The notes: generated from the letters alone by a model not told the origin. DNA of 64,000 nt from Geodermatophilus siccatus (GCF_900103785.1 NZ_FNHE01000002.1:496001-560000), one strand, 5' to 3'. Positions 54,458 through 63,874 are shown, numbered from the stretch's first letter. A program made the numbers and translations.

Positions 54458-55039
54458 TCAGTTCAGCGCCGCGTCGTGGAGGCCCGCCGTCTCCAGCGCC
54501 GTCCGCAGCCGGCCCAGGATCCGGGCCCGGGTCGGGCCGATGCTGCCCACCGGGATGCCGAGGCCGGCGCTGATCTCCTCGTAGCTCACCGGCGGCGAGC
54601 TGACCAGCATGCCCAGCAGCGCCCGGTGCCGCGGGGGGAGGGTGGCCACGGCCCGGCGGACCAGCACCTGCTGGTCCTGCCGCACGGCGCTGGTCTCCGG
54701 CCCGTCGTCGGTGTGACCGCCGTGGTCGAAGGCCGAGCACTGCTCGGCGGCGTCGACCGGTGACTCGCGGTGCGACTGGCGGGCCGCCGCCAGGCAGGCC
54801 CGGCGCGTCGTCGTCCGCAGCCACCCGGGCAGGCGCTCGGGCTCGCGGATCTCGGCCAGGTGCTCCACCAGCCGCAGCCAGGTCGTCTGGACGGCGTCGG
54901 CCGTCTGCGCCTCGCTGAGCCGGAAGCCCCGCGCCACGGACCACACCAGGCCGCTGTACTCGTCGACGATCCCCTGCCACGCCCGCTGGTCACCCTGAGC
55001 GGCGCGCCGGACCAGGCCGGTCACCTCTGCGGCGTCCAT
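54458..55039 (-). CDS. second ECF-family RNA polymerase sigma factor
   Basis: 193 residues from ATG 55039. Region 2: GFRLSEAQTADAVQTTWLRL; region 4: LLGMLVSSPPVSYEEISAGL with IPVGSIGPTRARILGRLRTAL. It is clearly a paralogue of the ECF at 50228-50860 (same VGSIGPTRAR recognition segment). No anti-sigma or accessory protein adjoins it. It lies 105 bp after the large MalT/BTAD regulator (start 58204, stop 55145) on the same strand. Confidence 0.9.
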   Translation of the reverse strand: MDAAEVTGLVRRAAQGDQRAWQGIVDEYSGLVWSVARGFRLSEAQTADAVQTTWLRLVEHLAEIREPERLPGWLRTTTRRACLAAARQSHRESPVDAAEQCSAFDHGGHTDDGPETSAVRQDQQVLVRRAVATLPPRHRALLGMLVSSPPVSYEEISAGLGIPVGSIGPTRARILGRLRTALETAGLHDAALN

Positions 55040-55144
55040 GGCGGCTCCCCTCGTCCCGGACGGCTGCCTCGCCGTCGGACGGGAGCGTCGGGGGGCCGTG
55101 TTAGCCGGGCGTCAGCCGGGAGCGGAGGGGGTGTCAGCCGGCCG

Positions 55145-58100
55145 TCAGCCGGGCGGCCGGCCGCGGTGGACCTCGAGTCGCCGGGCCAGGGCTGCCGTGC
55201 GCGGCTGGGCCGGGACGCCCAGCTCGGCGAGCGCCTGCAGGCAGCGGCGCAGCTGCCGGCGCGCGTCGAGGAGGTCCCCGGACTCCAGCAGCGCGGCGAC
55301 GAGCAGCTGGTGGGCCTCCTCCGACCAGTTGTCGACCCCGAGCGCACGCTCGCCCAGCGTCCGGGCGGCGGCGGCGTCGCCCCGCGCCAGGAGGAGCTCC
55401 CCGGCACGGACGGCGGCCCCGACGAACCGGCCGCGCAGCCGGTCGCGCTCCCACTGCAGCCAGTCCCCGCCGCTCACGTCGGGGAGGAACTCGGTGTCCC
55501 ACAGCGCGAGCGCCTGCTGGTAGGCGGCCAGTGCGGCCGACGGCGCGCCCTGGTGCTCCAGCCGCGCGGCCTCGTCGAGGTGCCGCTCGAACTCCACCAC
55601 GTCCACCTGCAGCGCCTCGTCGACGACGAGGTGCAGGATCGGGCCGTTGCTGCGCACGAAGTACGGCGCGTCCGGCTCGCGGCGGTCGGGCTCCAGCAGG
55701 GCGTGCAGGTAGGCGAGGGTCACCCGCAGGTTGCGGGCCGCGGCGACCTCGTCGAGGTCGGGCCACAGGTCGGCGGTGACGGCGGCCCGCGTCGGCCGGT
55801 CGTGGGTGAGCAGGTAGCCCAGCAGCTGGCGCACCCGCTCGCGGCGCAGCTCGCGGGCCACCACGACGGTGCCGTCGCGGCGCAGCTGCATCGGTCCCAG
55901 CACGCGCAGCTCCAGCCGGGACGTCGGGGCTGGCGGCATCTCCCGGAGCAGCCGCCGGGCGGTGGCGGCGACCGGCGGGGGGCCGGAGGCGCTCACCCCC
56001 CGCAGCGTGCCCCGGGCCCGCGGCCCCAGCTCCTCCACCAGCGCCCGCCCCTCCTCCAGCCCCGAGGCCACCATCCCGAGGGCCAGCTCCGCCGTCCACG
56101 GCCCCGGGAGCACCGCCCGCACGACCGCACGCGCGTCCGCCGACAGGCGTCGGACCGCCTCCAGACGCCCCTGCTCCCGGACGGCGACGAGCGCCCGGGA
56201 GAGCTCGAGCACCGCCTCGAAGCAGCCCGGCGGCGGTTCGGCGTCCCACTGGGGCCGGACCTCCGGGAGCAGCACGTAGAGCAGCGGCAGGGCCGCCGGT
56301 GTCACCGTCAGGACCCCCCGGCGCCGGCTCAGGCGGAGGTGCTGGACGGACCGCAGCGCAGCAGCGGCCGCCGTCTCGTCGCCGGCCGACACGGCGACGG
56401 AGGCCTCGGCCACGGCGGCGGCGACCGGCGCCCAGTCGACCGTCGAGTCGGCGAGCGCCGCCCGCGTGGCACGCAGCAGCTCCGCGGCCTCCGCGTCGCG
56501 GCCCAGCACGCCGAGCAGGACGACGGCGTAGGTGACGCACTCCGGGGAGGTGCACACCCGGGCCGGGTCGATGCCGGCGAGCAGGTCCGGCAGCAGCTCC
56601 GCCGCCTGGTCGAGCCGGCCCCGCAGCCGCAGCGACTCCAGCAGCAGGCACTGGGTCTGGACCAGCATGTTGGGGGCCGGCTGCTGGAGCGCCGCCCGGG
56701 CGACGGACTCGGCGGCTGCGGCGTCCCCCAGTGAGCGCAGCAGCAGGTGGCCGCGCAGCCACTCCTGCACCGGGCTGAGCGCGGTCCCCGCGACCAGTGC
56801 GGGACTGGCCAGCTGGGCCCGGACCTCACCCGGGGTGCGCGCGAGCAGGCCGCGGAACAGGGGGATCCAGCTCGCGGCGCGCTCGTGGCCGTGCGCGGCC
56901 AGGTCGGTCAGCTGCTCGATGACGCGCCTCATCCGCGTGCCGTCGCTGCGGCGGAAGGCCACCTCGAGGAGGGCGTTGAGACAGGCGACGCGTACCGGCG
57001 CGGTGTCGGGCGCCAGCGCGAAGGCCCGCTCGAGGATCTGCTCGGCGGCGTCCGGGCTGATGGGCTCGGCGACCATCGCCGACAGCAGCAGCCCCTCCGC
57101 GCTCCCCTGGACCGCCGGCGGCAGCCGGCGCAGCCACCCCTCGAGCTGGTCCGGCGGGACCAGCGGCGTGCCCACCTCGCACACCTCGACCACGACCCGC
57201 CGGAGCTCCTCCCACGCGCCGGCCTCGGTCAGCAGGTCCACGGCGTCGTGGTAGCGATGCCGGCGGGCCAGGACCAGGCCCGCGGTGCGGCGCACCGCCG
57301 CCACCTCGGCGGGGTCCAGCTGGTGCTGGAGGACCTCGGTCCACAGTCCGTGCAGCGACCACCAGCCCGAGCGGCCCCGGGCGACGAGCGGCAGCCCGTC
57401 CAGCAGCTCCTCCAGCCGCACGTCCACCCCGAGCAGCGCCGTGGCGAGCTCGTCGTCCGCGCCGCCGACGGCGACGAGCACGGCCAGCGCGCGGCGCCGG
57501 TCCGGCGTGAGCCGGCTGAGCAGCTCCTCCCACACGTAGCCGCTGACCGCGTACGGACCGGCGGTCGCGGTCAGCTCGGCCAGGGCGGGCCAGCCGCCCA
57601 CGTCCCGCAGCAGGTCGGGTGCGACGTGCCGGGACTCCGCGAACGCCGCCACCTCGTCGTCCTCGAAGTGCAGCTCGGACTCGCCCACGACGACCGCGTC
57701 GCCGGTGGCGAGCAGCCGGGAGGTCCGCACGGGCAGCGGGGGACGGGAGGCGAGGACGACGTGGCCGTTGCGCGGCAGCTCCTCGACGAGTTCGGCGACG
57801 AAGTGGCCGCCGGGCGAGCTCGGCCCCACGAGGTGGACGTCGTCGAGGATCAGCGCCACCTGCCGGGGCGCGGCGTGCCAGATGGCCTCGGCGACGGTGA
57901 CCGCGGCCTCCCGCGGGTCCTCGGGGACGGGCGCGGTGAGGCCCACGGCGGCGAAGGCGCCGGCGCCCAGGAAGGACAGCGCCGTGTCGTCGCGCTGGCA
58001 GGTCAGCCAGCGGTCCTCCCCGAGGGGCGAGAGGGTGTTCTCCTGCACCGCCTGAGCCAGCAGCGTCGTCTTCCCGAAGCCGGCCGGCGCCACGACGGCG

Positions 58101-58204
58101 GTCAGGCGCCGCTCGAACCGGGTGTGCAACCGGTCCAGCAGCCGGGGCCGGACGATGAGCCCACGGTCGGCGAGTGGCGGTGTGTACCGGAACGCCCGGC
58201 TCAT
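55145..58204 (-). CDS. large MalT-type ATPase regulator with C-terminal BTAD domain
   Basis: 1019 residues from ATG 58204. N-terminal STAND ATPase of the MalT type: P-loop APAGFGKTTLLAQA, Walker B VALILDDVHLV, sensor HVVLASRPPLP. A long TPR-like middle (about 330-760) follows. The C-terminus (about 780-1019) is a winged helix plus BTAD domain: RLELRVLGPMQLRRDGTVVV, VTADLWPDLDEVAAARNLRV, then WSEEAHQLLVAALLESGDLL. LuxR-type HTH is absent; DNA binding must come from the BTAD part. It probably integrates an unknown ligand or stress signal. It is the largest regulator in this island. Confidence 0.85.
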   Translation of the reverse strand: MSRAFRYTPPLADRGLIVRPRLLDRLHTRFERRLTAVVAPAGFGKTTLLAQAVQENTLSPLGEDRWLTCQRDDTALSFLGAGAFAAVGLTAPVPEDPREAAVTVAEAIWHAAPRQVALILDDVHLVGPSSPGGHFVAELVEELPRNGHVVLASRPPLPVRTSRLLATGDAVVVGESELHFEDDEVAAFAESRHVAPDLLRDVGGWPALAELTATAGPYAVSGYVWEELLSRLTPDRRRALAVLVAVGGADDELATALLGVDVRLEELLDGLPLVARGRSGWWSLHGLWTEVLQHQLDPAEVAAVRRTAGLVLARRHRYHDAVDLLTEAGAWEELRRVVVEVCEVGTPLVPPDQLEGWLRRLPPAVQGSAEGLLLSAMVAEPISPDAAEQILERAFALAPDTAPVRVACLNALLEVAFRRSDGTRMRRVIEQLTDLAAHGHERAASWIPLFRGLLARTPGEVRAQLASPALVAGTALSPVQEWLRGHLLLRSLGDAAAAESVARAALQQPAPNMLVQTQCLLLESLRLRGRLDQAAELLPDLLAGIDPARVCTSPECVTYAVVLLGVLGRDAEAAELLRATRAALADSTVDWAPVAAAVAEASVAVSAGDETAAAAALRSVQHLRLSRRRGVLTVTPAALPLLYVLLPEVRPQWDAEPPPGCFEAVLELSRALVAVREQGRLEAVRRLSADARAVVRAVLPGPWTAELALGMVASGLEEGRALVEELGPRARGTLRGVSASGPPPVAATARRLLREMPPAPTSRLELRVLGPMQLRRDGTVVVARELRRERVRQLLGYLLTHDRPTRAAVTADLWPDLDEVAAARNLRVTLAYLHALLEPDRREPDAPYFVRSNGPILHLVVDEALQVDVVEFERHLDEAARLEHQGAPSAALAAYQQALALWDTEFLPDVSGGDWLQWERDRLRGRFVGAAVRAGELLLARGDAAAARTLGERALGVDNWSEEAHQLLVAALLESGDLLDARRQLRRCLQALAELGVPAQPRTAALARRLEVHRGRPPG

Positions 58205-58318
58205 GGGCGGACTGTACGGACGCCGCGCCCCTCGGGGGACCCACCGGATCGCGCCGGTCCGGTGCACCGACGCCGGGTGCGGGTCGCCGGCGCCGGCGGC
58301 GGGCGCGTCGTCCCCCGG

Positions 58319-59725
58319 TCAGCCGGGCAGCACCTTGCCGGGGTTCATCAGCCCGGCCGGGTCGAGCAGCTGCTTGACCCCGCGCATCAGCTCCAGCTCC
58401 AGCGGGTCCTTGTAGCCGGCGATCACGTCGCGCTTGGCCTGCCCGAGCCCGTGCTCGGCGCTGATGCTGCCGTCGAAGGCGGCCACCGAGTCGTACACGA
58501 TCCGGCTCAGCACGCCGGCCCGCGCCCGGAAGGCCCCGTCGTCCCTCGGCTCGGGCCCGCTCAGGTTGTAGTGCAGGTTGCCGTCCCCGACGTGGCCGTA
58601 GGCCACGACCCGGACACCGGGCAGGGCCTCGGCCAGCGCCCGGCCGGTGGCGGCCACGAACGCCGGGATCGAGCTGATCGGCACGGTGACGTCGTGCTTG
58701 AGGCTCGGGCCCTCGCAGTTCTGCGCCTCGGAGATGCCCTCCCGCAGCGCCCACAGCGCGGCGACCTGGGCCGAGCCGGAGGCGACCACGGCGTCGGCCA
58801 CGACGTCCCGCTCGACCGCCTCCCCCAGCGCCGCCTCGACCACCGCGTCGAGGTCCCCGTCGGGCAGCGTGTCGCTGAGCTCGACCAGCGCGTACCAGGG
58901 GTGCACGTCGGCGATCGGGTCGCGGGCCCCTGCCGCGTGGCGCAGGACGAACTCCACGCTCCGCCGGGACATGAGCTCGAAGGCCGTCAGCCGGTCGCCG
59001 GCCGACCCGCGGACCACGCCGATGAGGTCCACCGCCGCCTGCGGGTCCGGCAGCGCCACCCACGCCGTCGCCCGGCTGCGGACGGCCGGGAACAGCTCGA
59101 GCACGGCGGCGGTGATGACGCCGAGCGTCCCCTCGGCTCCGACGAACAGCTGCTTGAGGTCGTAGCCGGTGTTGTCCTTGCGCAGGCCGCGCAGCCCGTC
59201 CCACACCCGCCCGTCGGGCAGCACGACCTCCAGGCCGAGGGTGAGGTCACGCATCGTGCCGTAGCGCAGCACCCCGGTGCCGCCGGCGTTGGTGGCCAGG
59301 TTGCCGCCGATCGTGCAGCTGCCCTCGGCACCCAGGGAGAGCGGGAACAGCCGGCCCGCGGCCGCGGCCGCCTCCTGCACGGTCTGCAGCACCACCCCGG
59401 CCTCCACGGTGATCGTCGAGTTCGCCGCGTCGAGGTCCCGGATCCGCCGCATCCGGGTCAGCGAGAGCACCACCTGCCGGCCGGAGGCGTCGGGCACGGC
59501 GCCACCGCACAGCCCGGTGTTGCCGCCCTGCGGGACGACGGCGACGCCGAGCTCCCGGCACAGCGCGACCACCGCGGCCACCTCCTCGGTGCTGCCGGGG
59601 CGGACGACGGCCGCCGCCGTCCCCGAGTACGCGCCCCGCCAGTCGGTGAGGAAGCCCGCCGGGTCGTCGACCACCCCCGCGGGCCCGACGAGGTCCCGCA
59701 GCCGGGCGGCGAGGTCCGCGGTCAC
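58319..59725 (-). CDS. FAD-linked 2-hydroxyacid dehydrogenase (GlcD/D-2-HGDH type)
   Basis: 468 residues from GTG 59725 (GTGA overlap with the MQO stop). PCMH-type FAD domain: VVPQGGNTGLCGGAVPDASG and LSLGAEGSCTIGGNLATNAGG are typical of GlcD/D-2-hydroxyglutarate dehydrogenases; YGHVGDGNLHYNL (metal/active site) and EHGLGQAKRD close the family pattern. Likely substrates are D-2-hydroxyglutarate, D-lactate or glycolate, with electrons to quinone or ETF. It is co-operonic with malate:quinone oxidoreductase. Confidence 0.88.
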   Translation of the reverse strand: MTADLAARLRDLVGPAGVVDDPAGFLTDWRGAYSGTAAAVVRPGSTEEVAAVVALCRELGVAVVPQGGNTGLCGGAVPDASGRQVVLSLTRMRRIRDLDAANSTITVEAGVVLQTVQEAAAAAGRLFPLSLGAEGSCTIGGNLATNAGGTGVLRYGTMRDLTLGLEVVLPDGRVWDGLRGLRKDNTGYDLKQLFVGAEGTLGVITAAVLELFPAVRSRATAWVALPDPQAAVDLIGVVRGSAGDRLTAFELMSRRSVEFVLRHAAGARDPIADVHPWYALVELSDTLPDGDLDAVVEAALGEAVERDVVADAVVASGSAQVAALWALREGISEAQNCEGPSLKHDVTVPISSIPAFVAATGRALAEALPGVRVVAYGHVGDGNLHYNLSGPEPRDDGAFRARAGVLSRIVYDSVAAFDGSISAEHGLGQAKRDVIAGYKDPLELELMRGVKQLLDPAGLMNPGKVLPG

Positions 59726-61200
59726 CGCGCACCCCCGACGGCGAGCACCGGCGCCAGCCCGAGCACCCGGCGCGCCCGGGCCAGCTCGTCGGGCGTCGGG
59801 GGCGGCACGAGCTCCGCCAGCCGCGCGCCCCACTCGTCCCGCCGTCCGGGGGAGCCGGCGTCCAGGACGTCGAGCACGGTGGCCACGGCGGTGGAGGCAC
59901 CCGGCGAGGCACCGAGCAGGGCGGCCAGCGACCCGCCCGCCGAGGTGACGACCTCGGTGCCGAAGCCGACCAGGGTGCCGCGGCCGTCGGTCTCCTTGAG
60001 CACCTGCACCCGCTGCCCGGCGTCCACCAGCCGCCAGTCCTCCTCGCGTGCCGTGGGCACGAAGCGGCGCAGCGCCGCCATCCGGGACGACGGCCGGGCG
60101 GTGACCTGGCGGACGAGGTAGGCGATCAGCGCGCGGTTGTCGCGCACCGAGGCGAGCAGCACCGGCAGGTTGCCCGGCCGCACCGAGCGGACCAGGTCGC
60201 CGAGCCGGCCGCGGGTGAGGAAGCGCGGCGAGAAGGCGGCGAACGGGCCGAACAGCAGCGATTCGCGCCCGTCGACCACCCGCAGGTCCAGGTGCGGCAC
60301 GGAGATCGCCGGCGCGCCCGGCTCGGCGTGGCCGTAGACCTTGCCGCGGTGCGCGGCCACCAGCTCCGGCCGGTCGGTGCGCAGGAACCGGCCGCTGATC
60401 GGGAAGGCGCCGTACCGCCGGACCTCGGGCACCCGCGCCGACTGCAGCAGCGGCAGCGTCCCGCCGCCGGCGCCGACGAAGACGTAGGGGGTCCGCAGCC
60501 GCCGGCGCGCCCCCGTCGCCCGGTCCCGCACCGCCAGTTCCCAGCGTCCGCCGCGCCGCCGCAGCGACGTCACCTCGGTGCCCAGCCGCACCTCGCCACC
60601 GCGCGCCCGCAGGGCCGCCAGCAGCTGCCGGGTGAGGACGCCGAAGTCGACGTCGGTGCCCTGCGCCGCCCGGGTGGCGGCCATCGGCTCGCCCTCCGTA
60701 CGGCCCGCCATCACCAGCGGGAGCCAGGTGGCGAGCACGTCCGGGTCGTCGCTGTACTCGAGGTCGGCGAAGAGCGGATGGCCGCGCAGCGCCTCGACGC
60801 GGGCCCGCAGGTACGCCACCCCGTCGGCGCCGCGGCCCAGGCCCAGGTGCGGCACCGACCGGACGAACGCCCCGGGCGGCCCCAGCTCACCGCGCTCGAC
60901 CAGCCGGGCCCAGAACACCAGGGAGGCGGCGAACTGCTCGGCGATCAGCACGGCGGCGCCGGGGTCGACGGTGCCGTCGGGCCGCCGCGGCGTGTAGTTG
61001 AACTCGCACAGCCCGGCGTGCCCGGTGCCGGCGTTGTTCTCCGCGGCCGAGCTCTCGCACCCGGCCTCGTCCAGCCGCTCGACCACGAGGACCCGCCGGT
61101 CCGGCTCGACCTGGGCGAGCAGCACGCCGAGCGTCGCGCTCATCACCCCACCGCCCACCAGCACGGCGTCCCAGTCCTCGACCGACCCGGTTCCCGGCAC
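59722..61200 (-). CDS. mqo: malate:quinone oxidoreductase
   Basis: 492 residues from GTG 61200 (leaderless promoter; GTG 61209 is an alternative). FAD-binding WDAVLVGGGVMSATLG, NNAGTGHAGLCEFNYTPRR, PLVMAGRTEGEPMAATRAAQG, SVPHLDLRVVDGRESLLFGPFA and the C-terminal GASPGASTAVATVLDVL are diagnostic of MQO. It oxidises L-malate to oxaloacetate and passes electrons to menaquinone. The length matches MQO (about 490-500). Co-transcribed with the GlcD-type gene, pairing two FAD dehydrogenases. Confidence 0.95.
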   Translation of the reverse strand: MPGTGSVEDWDAVLVGGGVMSATLGVLLAQVEPDRRVLVVERLDEAGCESSAAENNAGTGHAGLCEFNYTPRRPDGTVDPGAAVLIAEQFAASLVFWARLVERGELGPPGAFVRSVPHLGLGRGADGVAYLRARVEALRGHPLFADLEYSDDPDVLATWLPLVMAGRTEGEPMAATRAAQGTDVDFGVLTRQLLAALRARGGEVRLGTEVTSLRRRGGRWELAVRDRATGARRRLRTPYVFVGAGGGTLPLLQSARVPEVRRYGAFPISGRFLRTDRPELVAAHRGKVYGHAEPGAPAISVPHLDLRVVDGRESLLFGPFAAFSPRFLTRGRLGDLVRSVRPGNLPVLLASVRDNRALIAYLVRQVTARPSSRMAALRRFVPTAREEDWRLVDAGQRVQVLKETDGRGTLVGFGTEVVTSAGGSLAALLGASPGASTAVATVLDVLDAGSPGRRDEWGARLAELVPPPTPDELARARRVLGLAPVLAVGGAR

Positions 61201-61207
61201 GGTGCGC

Positions 61208-61238
61208 ACGCTAGGGAGCTGCCGCGATGCCTGTCCAA
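61208..61238 (-). promoter_or_regulatory. leaderless promoter of the mqo operon
   Basis: On the minus strand TTGGAC (61238-61233) and TAGCGT (61213-61208) are separated by 19 bp; 7 bases after the -10 the GTG at 61200 begins, with no Shine-Dalgarno. Confidence 0.5.
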
Positions 61239-61341
61239 GTCCGCTGCTGCATGATGCGATGCCCGGCCGGCATGGGACGCTGCGATGAGTTCCCCCCGCC
61301 GGGGGCGTCACCGCTCCGGACACGACGAGAGGGGCACCGGG

Positions 61342-61986
61342 ATGACGATGACCAGGGACGACGTGGAGCTGCGGGTCCGGCGGGAGCGGGACCGGCTGCT
61401 GCCCGTGCTCGAGGGCCTCGACGCCGACGGGTGGCGCACGCCGAGCCTGTGCGCCGGCTGGACGGTGCGCGACCTCGTCGTCCACCTGCTGATGCCCTAC
61501 GAGCTGTCGGTGCCCCGGTTCCTCGCCCTCATGGTGCGCTCCGGCCTCCGCTTCGACCGGGCCGCGGACCGCTGGGCCCGCCGCGACCCGCGGTCCCCCG
61601 CGCAGGTCGTCGCCGCCCTGCGGGACACCGAGCACCTGCGCTTCGAGGCCGGGCCGGGAGCGCCGGCGGAGGCGCCGCTGAGCCACCTGGTGATCCACGC
61701 CCAGGACGTCTACCGGCCGCTCGGCGTCCCGTCGCCGACCGACCCGGAGGACGCCGGCATCGCCCTCGGCCAGCTGACCGGCCGTCGTGCGCTCGCCCCC
61801 GGCCTGCTCGACGGGCTGGCCTTCACGGCCACCGACACCGACTGGCGCCACGGATCCGGCCTCCCGGTCAGCGGTCCGGCCACCGCGCTGCTCAGCACGC
61901 TCGCCGGCCGCCCGGCGGCCCTCGACGACCTCACCGGCGAGGGCGTTCCCGAGGCACGTGCGCGGTTGCGGTCCGCCGCGACCTGA
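61342..61986 (+). CDS. maleylpyruvate isomerase / DinB-fold family protein
   Basis: 214 residues from ATG 61342 (GAGAGGGG upstream). The N-terminal four-helix part LEGLDADGWRTPSLCAGWTV has the RTPSLCxGWxVRDLVVHL signature of actinobacterial mycothiol-dependent maleylpyruvate-isomerase-like (TIGR03083) proteins; VRDLVVHLL holds the first metal His, and SHLVIHAQDVYRPLG the last. These proteins are often mycothiol-dependent, with a zinc site. Its specific reaction is unknown. It is divergent from mqo. Confidence 0.78.
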   Translation: MTMTRDDVELRVRRERDRLLPVLEGLDADGWRTPSLCAGWTVRDLVVHLLMPYELSVPRFLALMVRSGLRFDRAADRWARRDPRSPAQVVAALRDTEHLRFEAGPGAPAEAPLSHLVIHAQDVYRPLGVPSPTDPEDAGIALGQLTGRRALAPGLLDGLAFTATDTDWRHGSGLPVSGPATALLSTLAGRPAALDDLTGEGVPEARARLRSAAT

Positions 61987-61994
61987 GCCGGCGC

Positions 61995-62915
61995 TCAGCC
62001 GAGGAGCAGGGCGATCCCGACCAGCACCGGGACCGACAGGACGGTGCTGAGCAGGACGACGTCCCGGGCGAGCAGCGTGCCGCGGTCGTGGGTCGCGGCG
62101 TAGACGAAGACGTTCTGCGCCGTCGGCAGCGCGGAGGTCACCGTGACCGCGAGCAGCGCTCCCCCGTCGAGGCCGGCGCCCCAGCGGCCCAGGGCGTAGG
62201 CCAGCGCCGGTTGCCCCACCGTCTTGAGCGCCACCGCCAGCCACACCGGCCCGGCGCCCTCGCCGGACGCCGGACGCGGCGCGCCGTGCAGGCTCATCCC
62301 GTAGGCGAGCAGGGCCGCGGGCACGGCCAGCCCGGCGGTGAGCTCGACCGGCTGCAGCACCAGCGCCGGCAGCTCCGCCCCGGTCGCGGCCACCAGCACG
62401 CCGAGGGCGCAGCCGATCACGACCGGCGTGGCCAGCGGCTGGAGCAGCACCCGCCAGCGGGACCGCGCCCGCGCGCGCGACCCGGCCAGCACGGCCAGGC
62501 CGACCGGGGCCATGACCAGCACCTGGAACAGCAGCACCGGGGCCACGAACGAGGCGTCGTCCAGCACGTACACCGAGATCGGGACGCCGAGGTTGCCGGC
62601 GTTGACGTACGAGGACGCCAGCCCACCGGCGGTCAGCTCGGCCGGCCGCAGCCGCCAGCGCCAGCGCGCCAGCCCGGCGAACAGCAGCGCGGCCAGCACC
62701 GCGCTGCCGGCGGTGGCGACCAGCGCCGGTGACACCAGGACGCCGGGGTCGGCGTCGGCGAGGGTGAGCAGCAGCAGCGCCGGGGTCGCCACGACGTAGG
62801 AGAGCCTCGAGAGCACCGCCGCGGCGTCCTGCCCCAGGGTGCCGGTGCGGGCGACCAGCCAACCGACGGCGATGACCGCGGTGAGGGCGGCGAAGCCCCC
62901 CACCACCCCGTTCAC
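61995..62915 (-). CDS. AEC-family (auxin efflux carrier-like) transporter
   Basis: 306 residues from GTG 62915 (overlaps the preceding stop, GTGA). Ten predicted transmembrane helices; SYVVATPALLLLTLADAD and LASSYVNAGNLGVPISVYVL are AEC landmarks, and TSALPTAQNVFVYA is the conserved second-half loop. Family members move malate, malonate or other small organic anions. It is coupled to the ATP-grasp gene before it. It lies close to mqo on the same strand, but the gene between them is on the opposite strand. Confidence 0.85.
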   Translation of the reverse strand: MNGVVGGFAALTAVIAVGWLVARTGTLGQDAAAVLSRLSYVVATPALLLLTLADADPGVLVSPALVATAGSAVLAALLFAGLARWRWRLRPAELTAGGLASSYVNAGNLGVPISVYVLDDASFVAPVLLFQVLVMAPVGLAVLAGSRARARSRWRVLLQPLATPVVIGCALGVLVAATGAELPALVLQPVELTAGLAVPAALLAYGMSLHGAPRPASGEGAGPVWLAVALKTVGQPALAYALGRWGAGLDGGALLAVTVTSALPTAQNVFVYAATHDRGTLLARDVVLLSTVLSVPVLVGIALLLG

Positions 62916-63874
62916 GCGGCGATCGCGTCCCCGACCGCGCGCACCAGCCGGGGCAGCGCCTCCGCCGGCGCGTGCGGGAGGAACAGGTTCGGCTCGGTGA
63001 GCTCCACCTCGAGCACCACCGGCCGGCCGGCGGGGTCGGCGACCAGGTCGATCCGGGCGTAGAGCAGCGGCGCGGCATCGCGCCCCCGCGAGCGGGGGGC
63101 ATCGCGCCCCCGCGAGGGGAGGGCATCGCGCCCCCGCGAGGAAGGGGTATCACGCACCAGCGCGGGGAGGGCATCGCGCACCAGCGCGGGGACGGCGTCG
63201 ACCACCGCCTGCGCCAGCTCCCGCTGCTCCGGCGTCGCGGTCGCCGGCCGCACCCCCCGGCGACCGCTGCGGTCCTGCCGCACGCCCTCACCGCGGCCGA
63301 GCATCGGGGGCTTGCGCGCGGCGTGCGAGAACCGGCCGCCGAGGAACAGCAGCGCCGTCTCCCCCGCGTCGTCCACGCTGGCCTGGTACGGCTGCACCAT
63401 CGCCGTCCGGCCGGCCGCGGTCAGCTGCGCGACGTGCGCCAGGACGTCGCCGGGGTCGGTCCAGCGTGCGGTGTCCCGGGCGCCCGCGGACACCGACGGC
63501 TTGACCACCCACTCGCCCGCGTCGGGCAGGTCGGCGGCGCTCGCCGGGTCCCAGACCGTGGGCACGACCGGCAGCCCGGCGGCCTCGACGTCGCGCAGGT
63601 GGGTCTTGTCGGTGTTCCAGCGCAGCACGGCGGCGTCGTTGCGCAGCCGCGGGACGGCGTCGGCCCAGGCCAGGAACTCCGCCCGCCGCCAGGCGTAGTC
63701 CCAGCAGGAACGGACGACGGCCAGGTCGTACCCGGCCCAGTCGACCGCCGGGTCGTCCCAGCGCACGCAGTCGACGGCGCACCCGGCCTCCCGCAGCGCC
63801 GGCGCGGCGAGCGGGAGGTCCGGGTCGAGCCGCAGGCCGCGCTCGGAGCTGACGAGGGCGACCCGCGACGTCAC
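62912..63874 (-). CDS. ATP-grasp ligase-like protein (RimK/glutathione-synthetase-like fold)
   Basis: 320 residues from GTG 63874, which overlaps the previous gene's stop. RWNTDKTHLRDVEAAGLPV and GEWVVKPSVSAGARDTARW (ATP-grasp K and loop), then LLYARIDLVADPAGRPVVLEVELTEPNLF (the metal-binding E-x-N motif) are clear. Inside the ligase is a run of octapeptides (63075-63194) where length-variable charged sequence (VRDALPALVRDTPSSRGRDA and so on) is inserted. Such enzymes usually join a carboxylate to an amine; the substrate is unknown. The AEC gene downstream is coupled to it. Confidence 0.78.
   Translation of the reverse strand: MTSRVALVSSERGLRLDPDLPLAAPALREAGCAVDCVRWDDPAVDWAGYDLAVVRSCWDYAWRRAEFLAWADAVPRLRNDAAVLRWNTDKTHLRDVEAAGLPVVPTVWDPASAADLPDAGEWVVKPSVSAGARDTARWTDPGDVLAHVAQLTAAGRTAMVQPYQASVDDAGETALLFLGGRFSHAARKPPMLGRGEGVRQDRSGRRGVRPATATPEQRELAQAVVDAVPALVRDALPALVRDTPSSRGRDALPSRGRDAPRSRGRDAAPLLYARIDLVADPAGRPVVLEVELTEPNLFLPHAPAEALPRLVRAVGDAIAA
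63075..63194. repeat. 24-bp in-frame tandem repeat inside the ATP-grasp gene
   Basis: Five 24-bp units starting at 63075, 63099, 63123, 63147 and 63171, with a partial sixth. Unit start GCATCGCGCCCCCGCGAG is nearly identical in units 1-3; units 4-5 form a second subtype (CACCAGCGCGGGGA). Each unit codes for eight residues (for example RGRDALPS or VRDALPAL), so the reading frame is kept whatever the copy number. It may vary between strains. Confidence 0.85.

Noticed and set aside
63075..63194. The 24-bp repeat as a CRISPR or attachment site
   Set aside because: The units are directly adjacent, without spacers, and lie in frame within a conserved gene.
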